Positions 15,981-23,522 of a stretch of DNA of 64,000 bases are shown here, piece after piece. The notes beneath the pieces are model-generated. The model searched no databases. It was not told the origin of the DNA and saw nothing but the letters and a program-made list of their open reading frames with translations. The DNA is from Candidatus Poribacteria bacterium. GTDB taxonomy: Bacteria > Poribacteria > WGA-4E > WGA-3G. Position 1 is the stretch's first letter. Every line of letters starts with the position of its first letter. The stretch is from contig JAJDTJ010000044.1 in NCBI GenBank assembly GCA_022827225.1, positions 124,001 through 188,000 of the forward strand. The letters run 5' to 3'. The translations under genes and the position numbers were made by a program.

Positions 15981-17349
15981 TTCGGACGTATCTACTTCCC
16001 CTCCCTTTTCCAATCATGGACAATAACCCTTTATCCGTCATATCCTTTAGTTCCTCATAGGCAATCCTACGCGAGACATTGTTGATCTCTACATACTCCT
16101 TTGTCGCAATTTGCCCGTTTCTTTGGACATAGAAAAACGCATTCTTTTGACGTTCGTTCAACTGCTCTGATATGTCGTCAATTTCAATATAAGTGTTCTC
16201 TTGGATCGGGGAATCAAAGATGATTTTGGTTTCAATGGGGTGAAACTCATAACGCGGTTCCTTGTTTCCCCACTCCCTACATAATCTTTGCATCATCCTG
16301 ATACCGGCACCGTACCGTTCAATGAAACCGACATCAAACATGAATTGACTCAAAGTAGGGTTTACCGGTTTGTGAGTCGGTTCATCTGGACTAACACCTT
16401 CTGGAAAAGTGCCGGGACTGATAACCTCAACGCGATTGTCAAATATAAAGACCCGGACATCCGCAGTTTCCTGATAATTGCGATGAATCAAGGCGTTGAT
16501 AATCGCCTCCCGTAGTGCATTAAGCGGATATTCAAACTTATCGTCTCGTTGGAAACTTCTTGAGGTACGAAAACTGAGGAGTCTAATATTTCTTCTTATA
16601 AATTCCTCGGCGGTATCAACGTTTTCCCAGAGCGTCTCGCCGCAATCAAGCCGATCAAGGACAGGATGGGTGACAGATGTTCCTTTGAATCTGACAACTC
16701 GTAATTGCGCGTTGTGGAAGAATCTTAGTAGCGGGTGCTTACTGAAGAAAAGAAGCCCCGCGTGGGTTGGTGTTCCATCATCGCTGATACCCTTAATGTT
16801 CTTCAAAAACGCTGCCATGTTCATATCTTGCGGTTTAGACACATTCCGGATTGTCTCTCGACGGGTCAGATACCATTCGACTTTTTTCTTATCTATATCA
16901 TCAAGTCCAGCACGTGTAACTAAGAGTTGATCCCAAGTTTGTCCGGTGGCGTTGAGGTGCATCTGGACAATCTCTTGTGGCGACATGACGCGGTTGCTAT
17001 TCCCGACCCTCTTATAGCATCTTCCCTTAACAGAAACAGGTTTTATGGAGGATTCCGTGATATGTATTAACACCACCGATTTTTCTTCTACAGCAACTGA
17101 TTCAATTTCTATAACGACCCGCGGCTCTGTTGCTTGGGCAAGCCGGTTTGACCAGTTTCTCAGCGTCTCTTTTCCAATGGTAATTCCTCTAATTTCTCCG
17201 CTATCAGATACACCAATAAGAATCGTACCGCCATCGGTGTTCGCAAACGCAGCAGCGGTCTCAATCACTTCCTGATCGAAGTTCTCTTTGAATTCGGTCG
17301 TGGCGTTTTCACCTTGCGCGATGCGTTGTTTGAGTTCTGCGGTTTCCAT
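15967..17349 (-). CDS. AlbA/Schlafen-type putative DNA-binding ATPase-like protein
   Basis: 460 residues. N-terminal Schlafen AlbA_2 domain: ATTEFKENFDQEVIETAAAF, TDGGTILIGVSDSGEIRGI (about 16-56). Middle region carries the RecG-like/HATPase_c_4 block PLNALREAIINALIHRNYQ, then FDNRVEVISPGTFPEG and the FIERYGAGIRMM segment. A C-terminal winged helix follows (NERQKNAFFYVQRNGQIATKE..). Such proteins are usually annotated as transcriptional regulators but also occur in defence islands. Third-to-last gene of the operon, 16 bases after the DUF2188 gene. Confidence 0.8.
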   Translation of the reverse strand: METAELKQRIAQGENATTEFKENFDQEVIETAAAFANTDGGTILIGVSDSGEIRGITIGKETLRNWSNRLAQATEPRVVIEIESVAVEEKSVVLIHITESSIKPVSVKGRCYKRVGNSNRVMSPQEIVQMHLNATGQTWDQLLVTRAGLDDIDKKKVEWYLTRRETIRNVSKPQDMNMAAFLKNIKGISDDGTPTHAGLLFFSKHPLLRFFHNAQLRVVRFKGTSVTHPVLDRLDCGETLWENVDTAEEFIRRNIRLLSFRTSRSFQRDDKFEYPLNALREAIINALIHRNYQETADVRVFIFDNRVEVISPGTFPEGVSPDEPTHKPVNPTLSQFMFDVGFIERYGAGIRMMQRLCREWGNKEPRYEFHPIETKIIFDSPIQENTYIEIDDISEQLNERQKNAFFYVQRNGQIATKEYVEINNVSRRIAYEELKDMTDKGLLSMIGKGRGSRYVRKVSD

Positions 17350-17365
17350 AGTCTTTTTCGGTTAT

Positions 17366-17668
17366 CTAATCAGAATCGTGATTATTTGTACGTTGAACTT
17401 TTCCATTTTTATGACAGATAACGAATTCCGTGTTCTGATTTCGGCTAACCTGCTGTCCATACGCCACTGCGTCCTTTTTCGTATCAAAATGTCTTAATGA
17501 TTTTGTAGCACCCCGGCGTTTCACATCCCAACCGCCGTTATCGCCACGAATGACATAATGGGTATTCTTCGCCAGACCATAAACGACTGCCTCTACCGCA
17601 TGTTGAATCTGGCTTTCAGTAAGATTTCCTCGTTTGGGCGGATCCTTAACAATTCTTTTTCTTCCCAT
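17366..17668 (-). CDS. DUF2188-like small protein
   Basis: About 100 residues. The segment THYVIRGDNGGWDVKRRGAT and the following RHFDTKKDAVAYGQQVSRN, NTEFVICHKNGKV form the short beta-alpha repeat characteristic of DUF2188 proteins. I chose ATG 17668 because AAGGAG lies nine bases upstream; two earlier ATGs fall on or before this site. Its start is one base from the upstream stop. Function unknown. Confidence 0.75.
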   Translation of the reverse strand: MGRKRIVKDPPKRGNLTESQIQHAVEAVVYGLAKNTHYVIRGDNGGWDVKRRGATKSLRHFDTKKDAVAYGQQVSRNQNTEFVICHKNGKVQRTNNHDSD

Positions 17669-17669
17669 G

Positions 17670-18320
17670 CTAATCATCTCCTTGCACATGTTGGGATAAA
17701 CGATTCTCTCTGGTTCGTAACCATTTCACAATCAGCCAAATGTAGTCATTGTAAATCAAGTTATTAGTATCTAACTGCCATATTTGAGTCATTTCGGGTA
17801 AATCTTGCATAAAATTTTGGTAACGTTCCCAAATGATGTCGCCACTCGGAATTGTCCTATGTCTTGATGCTGTGCGGAGCCAATTCCGAACGACCTTTAC
17901 AATTTCTTCCGGCGCGTTGTTATGTGACTGAATATCCTGCCCCGCAATATCCGACATAAACTGTTGATACCGATACGGTTCTCTATCCAATATGAGACAT
18001 TTTTCGCCTTTTTGTGCTTCCGAACCAAATTTCTTTGCCCCGAGAAAAACACCCAATTCCAGAGGCATATTAAATCGCGGAAACCCCGAAGGTTCGTCTA
18101 ATTCTATTCTGGATATATCGTGGATACCGTCGCGGCAATCGGCAATAATTTCGTAGATTTTTTCAATCCTCACTTGGCTTGCGTCGTCTTCTTCAAGTGC
18201 ACAACGCGGGATAAAACCGCAATCATGCACGGCAAATATCATCGCGTCGAACAACGGCTTATAAGCTGGATCAAATGGACAATTGATAAAAACATTGTCG
18301 TTATAGTGAGATGATTCCAT
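17670..18320 (-). CDS. TIR/deoxyribosyltransferase-like nucleotide-binding protein
   Basis: 216 residues. The N-terminal block (VFINCPFDPAYKPLFDAMIF, then FIPRCALEEDDASQVRIEKI and IADCRDGIHDISRIE) and the middle block FNMPLELGVFLGAKKFG with LILDREPYRYQQF read like a flavodoxin-like fold related to TIR-like and nucleoside 2-deoxyribosyltransferase-like proteins. The E in MPLELG is placed like the catalytic Glu of those NAD/nucleoside-cleaving enzymes. This is inference from pattern, not a search. The gene is second in the six-gene operon. Confidence 0.55.
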   Translation of the reverse strand: MESSHYNDNVFINCPFDPAYKPLFDAMIFAVHDCGFIPRCALEEDDASQVRIEKIYEIIADCRDGIHDISRIELDEPSGFPRFNMPLELGVFLGAKKFGSEAQKGEKCLILDREPYRYQQFMSDIAGQDIQSHNNAPEEIVKVVRNWLRTASRHRTIPSGDIIWERYQNFMQDLPEMTQIWQLDTNNLIYNDYIWLIVKWLRTRENRLSQHVQGDD

Positions 18321-18338
18321 AAGTTCTTATGTCAACAC

Positions 18339-18542
18339 CTACTCTTCCCAAAAATTTTCAATAGGAAACGGTTTGCTGCGTCCTTTGTATATTAACCGAA
18401 CCCGTATTGTTCCTGATGGACGCGGCGGAGGTGTAATTATAGCAGCGTCCCAATCAAGGATGTCCTCTTCGTCGTAAGTGGGAAAGGCGAGGCGTTGCTT
18501 CTGTTTTTCGTTAGTTGTGTTTTTTGAGTGTGTAGTTTTCAT
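18339..18542 (-). CDS. Small hypothetical protein, first gene of the operon
   Basis: 67 residues, acidic and proline-rich (DEEDILDWDAAIITPPPRPSG), ending FPIENFWEE. No family recognised. AGGAG lies about 13 bases upstream of the ATG, a long spacing. It directly follows a good promoter and lies 18 bases ahead of the TIR-like gene, so it is likely expressed with it, perhaps as an inhibitor or adaptor. Confidence 0.5.
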   Translation of the reverse strand: MKTTHSKNTTNEKQKQRLAFPTYDEEDILDWDAAIITPPPRPSGTIRVRLIYKGRSKPFPIENFWEE

Positions 18543-18570
18543 AGACTATTTAGCACTCCTTCTGCTTACT

Positions 18571-18599
18571 ATTTTATCAGAAGTGTAGGATGTGTGCAA
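18571..18599 (-). promoter_or_regulatory. Sigma-70 promoter of the six-gene operon
   Basis: Minus strand TTGCAC (18594-18599), 17 bases, TAAAAT (18571-18576), 29 bases before the first ATG. Confidence 0.65.
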
Positions 18600-19183
18600 C
18601 CGTATTGCACAAAAATTTGAGAAATGAAGTGACGCGCGTTTCATAGTTTTCATAGCAAAATCCAAAAAGCGATAAGTTGCGAAATCATTTGTAAACCCAT
18701 ACAAGGACAGGGTTCTGATCGGTTTTTGTTGATGGATGCTGTAAAGGTTGCTATGAAATTTTATAGATGGGAAGAGAGCTTAGATTTACACTGTCGGAAT
18801 CTCGGATCTATCGGATTGCGCGGATTTTGAGTTTTCGCGTATTCAACGTTTTTGGTATAGCGTTGGGGTTCACTCGGTGCCCTGCAGCAACAGTAGGTGT
18901 GTCGTCTGTAGACTATTTCTTTCAGATGCTAATGTTTCGATCTCGTCCGTTCAACCCAACCTACTCTGTTGAAGGGCGGGAAGAAGTGGTTGGTCAATGT
19001 TATCGAAAATACGCGGCATTTAGCGATGATCCTTTTCCTTTTTGCTTGAATATAGTTAAAATGACCAGATTTTTCCTTAAAAGTCAATATTTTAGTTATT
19101 CAATAACCCCATAAGTCCATCTTATCAAGGAAACTTTAAAATGTTCCTCTGGACGTATTGTTAGGAAAACGGCTAAAAGATTA
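18600..19183. other. Non-coding spacer
   Basis: No gene is supported in these 580 bases. The fragments GTTGGGGTTCACTCGGTGCC and TTCAACCCAACCTAC look like degenerate dispersed repeat material rather than coding sequence. Confidence 0.5.
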
Positions 19184-19210
19184 TAGGGTGCGGTTAGGAA
19201 ACCGCACCTA
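19184..19210. repeat. Palindromic repeat, possible lamG terminator
   Basis: GGTGCGGTT-AGGA-AACCGCACC perfect 9-base stem (19187-19208) extended by TAG/CTA. It lies 47 bases beyond the lamG stop; on that strand TATAATCTTTT follows, so weak termination is possible. Same style as other TAGG-headed palindromes in the window. Confidence 0.7.
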
Positions 19211-19256
19211 CCATTTTGAGATCAGCTGTATACGGAGAACCCACGGCGTGTGCCTA

Positions 19257-20090
19257 TTACCTTGTCTTGAGCGCACCCCATGTTGTTGTCAATTTGCCAG
19301 CAACATCTACAGTCAGGATGTCCCGCGATTTCATGACAGCCTCAACCTCTTCCGCCGTTAAGGCGCGGTCGTATACGACCAACTCATCAAGTAAACCTTT
19401 ATAAAGGTTAGCACCACCATTCGTATCCGGTCTGCCCCCGATTTCGATGTTATTGTCGTTCCAGACCATCACGGGCCCATTATTTGGGGTCGCTTTCTCA
19501 CCTGCAAGTTCACCGTCAACGTAGACTTTAAGGTTTTCAGCATCAAAAGTACCGACGACGTGATACCAGGTATCCGGTTTTAAACCTAAATTCGGCAGTG
19601 CAACCGTCGTATCAACATCAGCACCGTTAAACGGGCCCATCTTTTTCTGCCCAGAATTGATATACCAGTATAACCCCTCACCACTACCAAGTCCAAATTC
19701 GACGTTATCGTCGCTTGTCCCCGATTTGTCGTAAAAGATATTCCCGTAGACGTGTCCATTGCCGATGGCAACATCTGATATTTCAAAAGGATATATCCAA
19801 ACAGCGACGGTCAGATGCTCCACATAGAGTTCGCTCTGTCCACCCGGATCCATGATTATCGCAGGTCCACCTGAAAATTCTATCGCACCGCCGACTTTGC
19901 CGTCGGCAACGAATTCCGCACTATCATGGAGTATCGCCTCAAAGCCTTTCGGACCGACATCCCTCGCAACATCACCTTTACCTTCATTGAACGGCAAGTA
20001 AAAGTGTATACCATCCGTGATTTTTGCCGTAGCACTGAGCGTTGCAACACAAAAAGTAAAAACAGCGAAAATCCAGAAAAATCTTCTCAT
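19257..20090 (-). CDS. Secreted LamG/concanavalin-A-like domain protein
   Basis: 277 residues. Signal peptide (about 1-22, FWIFAVFTFCVATLSATA). The rest is one LamG jelly-roll: DGIHFYLPFNEGKGDVARD, LTVAVWIYPFE, TWYHVVGTFDAENLKVYVDGEL, and LYKGLLDELVVYDRALTAEEV, the classic C-terminal strand. It ends VDVAGKLTTTWGALK. Such proteins bind carbohydrates outside the cell. AAGGAG is eight bases before the ATG; a TTGACG/TAAAAT promoter lies upstream. Single transcription unit. Confidence 0.88.
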   Translation of the reverse strand: MRRFFWIFAVFTFCVATLSATAKITDGIHFYLPFNEGKGDVARDVGPKGFEAILHDSAEFVADGKVGGAIEFSGGPAIIMDPGGQSELYVEHLTVAVWIYPFEISDVAIGNGHVYGNIFYDKSGTSDDNVEFGLGSGEGLYWYINSGQKKMGPFNGADVDTTVALPNLGLKPDTWYHVVGTFDAENLKVYVDGELAGEKATPNNGPVMVWNDNNIEIGGRPDTNGGANLYKGLLDELVVYDRALTAEEVEAVMKSRDILTVDVAGKLTTTWGALKTR

Positions 20091-20159
20091 TTTGTCTACT
20101 CCTTCCTATTCTGTGTTACTGATTGTAAAATTCGCAAAAGCATCGTGATAAACGTCTGC

Positions 20160-20188
20160 ATTTTAATACAATTGTAGGTCCGCGTCAA
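20160..20188 (-). promoter_or_regulatory. Sigma-70 promoter of lamG gene
   Basis: Minus strand TTGACG (20183-20188), 17 bases, TAAAAT (20160-20165). Confidence 0.6.
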
Positions 20189-20304
20189 GAAAAACCTGTA
20201 TTTCCAAAGCGTTTTCAAGTCCTTTCCTCGCTCCGTAGAAGTGCTATGTCTATAAATAGATCACAACTTGCGTTAGAATAGGAGATCCTTGGGTTCCTGC
20301 TCAC

Positions 20305-20335
20305 TCTTCTGTAGGATATGCTGTTAGCTTGTCCC
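20305..20335. repeat. TGTAG...GCTGTTAGC dispersed element
   Basis: CTTCTGTAGGATATGCTGTTAGCTTGT. Close relatives lie at 33554-33586 and several times in 38468-38760. The remainder of the 20091-20430 spacer shows no gene. Confidence 0.6.
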
Positions 20336-20435
20336 GCGTCGGTGAAATCCAACCCGATTTTCTCTCATGAAAAATGACAAGAAAATTTGGGAATAAATTC
20401 GTAACCGATTCTCAGACCTAACGTTTATACTCTCA

Positions 20436-20458
20436 CACATGTGGACATGTATACATGT
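20436..20458. promoter_or_regulatory. Palindromic operator-like sites before RHH gene
   Basis: CACATGTG (20436-20443) and the 14-base perfect palindrome ACATGTATACATGT (20445-20458) lie just downstream of a TATACT (20426-20431) and 36 bases before the RHH start. Tandem half-sites are typical of autoregulated ribbon-helix-helix proteins. Confidence 0.55.
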
Positions 20459-20493
20459 GAACAGGTACGGAAGCGAAAATTGAGGTGATTAAC

Positions 20494-20691
20494 GTGGAAA
20501 CGACTCCGAAACCGACTACGATGGTGCCGCCATCTCGTCAAGGGAAAAAAATGATTTCGGGACATTTCGATAAGGATGTGCATCGGCAGTTGAAAGTACT
20601 CGCCTTGGAGAAGGACACGAGTATCCAAAACCTGTTGAGCCAAGCGTTGAATGCGCTGTTCGAGCGGAACAATATGCCGCCCATAGCGTAA
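20494..20691 (+). CDS. Ribbon-helix-helix (ParG/Arc-like) DNA-binding protein
   Basis: 65 residues. A flexible N-terminus (VETTPKPTTMVPPSRQG) precedes the RHH core: KMISGHFDKDVHRQLKVLAL, then SIQNLLSQALNALFERNN. The beta strand KMISGHF and the MPPIA end are close to ParG-type and antitoxin RHH proteins. I chose GTG 20494 because GAGGTG (20482-20487) gives proper spacing; a GTG at 20485 overlaps that site. Palindromic sites upstream fit autoregulation. A ParA gene converges from the other side. Confidence 0.75.
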   Translation: METTPKPTTMVPPSRQGKKMISGHFDKDVHRQLKVLALEKDTSIQNLLSQALNALFERNNMPPIA

Positions 20692-20712
20692 AACCTATTG
20701 CGGGAGGTTATG

Positions 20713-20910
20713 ATGATTTCAAACGCGGATTGGAGAATCTTAGAAAAAACGAATCGGATGCTCGCGCTGAATTGGGAAGCACTCAGACGCGCACGCGCAA
20801 CCGAGGATAAACATACGATCAAGATGGCTGAGATGAGGTACTTCCAATCATTACAAAGTGTGATTGTATCAACCCAAAACGCGGTCGCGCAGTATACAAT
20901 CTCAAAGTAA
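20713..20910 (+). CDS. Small helical hypothetical protein
   Basis: 65 residues, predicted all-helical (WRILEKTNRMLALNWEALRR.., MRYFQSLQSVIVSTQNAV). No family recognised. GGGAGG five bases before ATG 20713 decides the start over the ATG at 20710. It is 21 bases after the RHH gene and followed by a strong terminator, so the pair forms a two-gene unit. Confidence 0.6.
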   Translation: MISNADWRILEKTNRMLALNWEALRRARATEDKHTIKMAEMRYFQSLQSVIVSTQNAVAQYTISK

Positions 20911-20953
20911 TGTCGTCAGGTTCGGCACTTTTCTATATGCTTTTAGTCGCAAT

Positions 20954-20990
20954 AAGGGGAACAACAGGACTGTTGTTCCCTTTACTTTTT
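20954..20990 (+). terminator. Rho-independent terminator
   Basis: GGGAACAACA-GGAC-TGTTGTTCCC stem (20957-20980) followed by TTTACTTTTT. Lies between the plus-strand RHH pair and the convergent parA gene. Confidence 0.85.
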
Positions 20991-21082
20991 CGTGTTTACA
21001 GTATTTCTAACAAAAAAACGGAATGCAACTTAGAGTAAAACCTATATTGAAAACAACAGAGAGAATCCGGAAGTAAAATAGA

Positions 21083-22171
21083 CTATGCCTCTGTAGCAGG
21101 TTTTGGTGCCTCCTCAATACCTATTCTTTTCTCTATTTTCTCCGCTAAAACTTTGAAATCTTGGCGTGCACTATTGGCAGCGGCTGCGTGACTGCCGAAG
21201 GCTCCATCTGCTGTGGTGAGATGAAAAATAGGTTTACGTTTTTCTTGAGCCATAGGAATGAGACTGCGGTAGTGCTTAAGAATAGCAAGGGAATTTTTGG
21301 GATCCTCTTCTGGAGTCGTAGCGTAGGGTCCCATGTCATTTCCTAACAGGTTCCGTGCGTATTCTTCAGGCATTCGGTTAACCCATTTATCGTAAGCTTT
21401 AACAGGACGCTCCAAACGTACCCCGTGTTGCTGCATTATGTATCCAATGGGTTTCATGCCTCCTTCTGGAAGAGGAAAATTTGGCATATTCTTATTATCC
21501 TGCCTGTGTTGCCAATCCGACCAGTTGTCTCGTCTGCGTTGCCAATCCTCTCGCCATCGCTTGAGGGTTGGACCCAAGTTTTGTAGCCCGCGGAGTGAAA
21601 ACAGATCTGCTCCAAGTGGAACTACAACATAATCGCTTGCAATCAATGCGGAGCGGTTGATAGCACCGAGATTAGGACCAACATCAGCTAAAATAATTGA
21701 GGCCTCCATCTCCGTAGCACTCTGCTGCATAATAGTCGAAAACGCCGTTAGTATTCTAAAAGACCTATAAAGATTAGTAGATCCCATAGCATTTGGCCAT
21801 TCATTAGATAGGGTATCCTCAAACTCTGCAAGTGCTAAGTCTCCCGGAATCAATTTTAGGTCACTCTGCTCAAAGTCGAGTTGCCATAAAATTGATTGCA
21901 GATAAGGCAAATGCAGATCACCAACTTCTATCAGCGGTTTTACACACTGGAAGATTGTGCTTCTAGGGGTAGAGACATCATCGCTTTCGTCCCAGAGGCT
22001 TTCCAAACGTTCCTCGTCCAAAAATGCAGCAGTCAGATTTGCCTGCGGGTCGAGGTCGCAGGCAAGCACTCGATGACCAAGGTCGTGAAGCATCCATGCC
22101 AGATGATAGACAAGGGACGTTTTACCAACACCGCCTTTGTTGTTGAAGAAAGTTAGAACTGGAACAGGCAT
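21083..22171 (-). CDS. ParA/Soj-family ATPase
   Basis: 362 residues. Deviant Walker A KGGVGKTS (about 12-19), Walker A-prime VLACDLDPQANLT, and Walker B ILADVGPNLGAINRSAL. An insertion with WQRRRDNWSDWQHRQDN and a long C-terminal region make it larger than standard Soj (about 250 residues), closer to ParA-like partners in accessory regions. It is 14 bases downstream of an AlbA-type gene in the same operon. No ParB is seen nearby, so chromosome partition is unlikely; a plasmid-like or defence role is possible. Confidence 0.85.
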   Translation of the reverse strand: MPVPVLTFFNNKGGVGKTSLVYHLAWMLHDLGHRVLACDLDPQANLTAAFLDEERLESLWDESDDVSTPRSTIFQCVKPLIEVGDLHLPYLQSILWQLDFEQSDLKLIPGDLALAEFEDTLSNEWPNAMGSTNLYRSFRILTAFSTIMQQSATEMEASIILADVGPNLGAINRSALIASDYVVVPLGADLFSLRGLQNLGPTLKRWREDWQRRRDNWSDWQHRQDNKNMPNFPLPEGGMKPIGYIMQQHGVRLERPVKAYDKWVNRMPEEYARNLLGNDMGPYATTPEEDPKNSLAILKHYRSLIPMAQEKRKPIFHLTTADGAFGSHAAAANSARQDFKVLAEKIEKRIGIEEAPKPATEA

Positions 22172-22185
22172 TGTCAGGAAATCTC

Positions 22186-23397
22186 CTATTTTTCCGCTAA
22201 TTTGATGGTTGCCCGCACGAAATTGTCAAGAATTTCAAATTCTGGTTCAGGATGTCCCGCTTCGCGCAGTAGTCTTCTTGCTATAGTTATACCAACGCCA
22301 AAACGCTGTACATAACCAAGAATTCTCATCGCTTCCGCCAGATTTGGATTGCGATAATCCACCAAATCAGGCTGCCCGAAATTTTCAGCTGTTATTGCTC
22401 CATAAGCACCACCAGGGCTCAAAACTTCAATCCGGTTATTATACCAATAAACATGAACCGGGGCATTCGTCACTTCATAAGTTCTATGCATAATTGCATT
22501 CCGAGTAATTTGTTGCACCGCTTCTATCGGATAAAGTGCCGTTCGCTTTTCAAGAGGGCCGGACGTGATATCAACTGCAATACGATTATGCGCCCTTAGT
22601 TTATCATCTAAGCGGCGAATCTGGTCTGGAATGGCACTGCGTATAGCTTCATTGTCAAGAATTTCATCTGTCAGTTCGTTTCCATCAATTCTGAGGAATT
22701 GGACATAAGCCCCTGGAAGAAAATCTTGTGGGTTTTTGCCGAGTACCAGGATACCCACAACTGTTGCGGATAGTTCATCAGCTGAGGCAATCATTTTCGT
22801 CGCTGCCAAACGTTCTTCAAGCGTGCGTTCATTAACTGCCAATATGTCCGGATCAACTGCTTGTACCAGATATTCGTGTTCAAAGTGAACCAAATTAAGA
22901 TCGGATAAACCTGATGTTGGAATCGGTTGAATGTCAAAAGGGATATCTTTATACCGACGCTTTTCAGTGAGAATCCTTTCGTCTTGTGCGGTTGCAATGT
23001 CTCGGCGAGATCCAGTTCTAATACGAATAACTCCTTTACAGCGAACGGGAGGCGAGTCAGCTGGTTCCACTCTAACCACTACCACTTCTTTATCTTCCAA
23101 TGCTTGCTTTTCAACGGTCATAGATGGCAGAGGTAAAATATGACCGTCGCTTTTCATGTGCGACAACTGCTCAATTACTTGGTCTGCGTCGGATAAACCT
23201 ATAATAGTTTTATCATCTCTCACGCCTATGAAAACGAAGCCCGGTTTCTCATAGTTAGGCAGATCGTTGGCGAAAGCACAGATAGCTTCCCTAATTTTTT
23301 CCGAAGCATCACCGGACAAAGACTGCTTAAATTCAACGCGATCAGACTCACCGTATGCGATAATTTGCATCAACTCTTCATCTGTAAATTGTTGCAT
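22186..23397 (-). CDS. AlbA/Schlafen-type RNA/DNA-binding protein
   Basis: About 403 residues. N-terminal AlbA_2 domain (ESDRVEFKQSLSGDASEKIR, PGFVFIGVRDDKTIIGL, VRCKGVIRIRTGSRR) followed by the HATPase_c_4-like block ALYPIEAVQQITRNAIMHRT, YNNRIEVLSPGG, and FGVGITIARRLL. It lacks the winged-helix tail of the paralog at 15967-17349. ATG 23397 has AGGA seven bases upstream; a start 27 bases earlier lacks one. Promoter TTGACA/TATACT lies 77 bases upstream. Co-transcribed with ParA. Confidence 0.8.
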   Translation of the reverse strand: MQQFTDEELMQIIAYGESDRVEFKQSLSGDASEKIREAICAFANDLPNYEKPGFVFIGVRDDKTIIGLSDADQVIEQLSHMKSDGHILPLPSMTVEKQALEDKEVVVVRVEPADSPPVRCKGVIRIRTGSRRDIATAQDERILTEKRRYKDIPFDIQPIPTSGLSDLNLVHFEHEYLVQAVDPDILAVNERTLEERLAATKMIASADELSATVVGILVLGKNPQDFLPGAYVQFLRIDGNELTDEILDNEAIRSAIPDQIRRLDDKLRAHNRIAVDITSGPLEKRTALYPIEAVQQITRNAIMHRTYEVTNAPVHVYWYNNRIEVLSPGGAYGAITAENFGQPDLVDYRNPNLAEAMRILGYVQRFGVGITIARRLLREAGHPEPEFEILDNFVRATIKLAEK

Positions 23398-23473
23398 TTT
23401 GAATCCTACTATATTCTGGAGCATGTTCGCTGCTTGTATTTTCTTTCAACCGCTTACCGTGAATACAGCAACA

Positions 23474-23502
23474 AGTATATAGTGAACGATGGAATTTGTC
23501 AA
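23474..23502 (-). promoter_or_regulatory. Sigma-70 promoter of the AlbA-ParA operon
   Basis: Minus strand TTGACA (23497-23502), 17 bases, TATACT (23474-23479). It begins inside the short gap after the riboswitch operon. Confidence 0.75.
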
Positions 23503-23522
23503 GACGATTTTCGTGTCACAAA

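Noticed and set aside
18767..19114. Open frame of 115 codons in a long spacer
   Set aside because: No ribosome site, odd composition (many Phe, Arg, Ser), and it reads through repeat-like words such as TTCAACCCAACCTAC.
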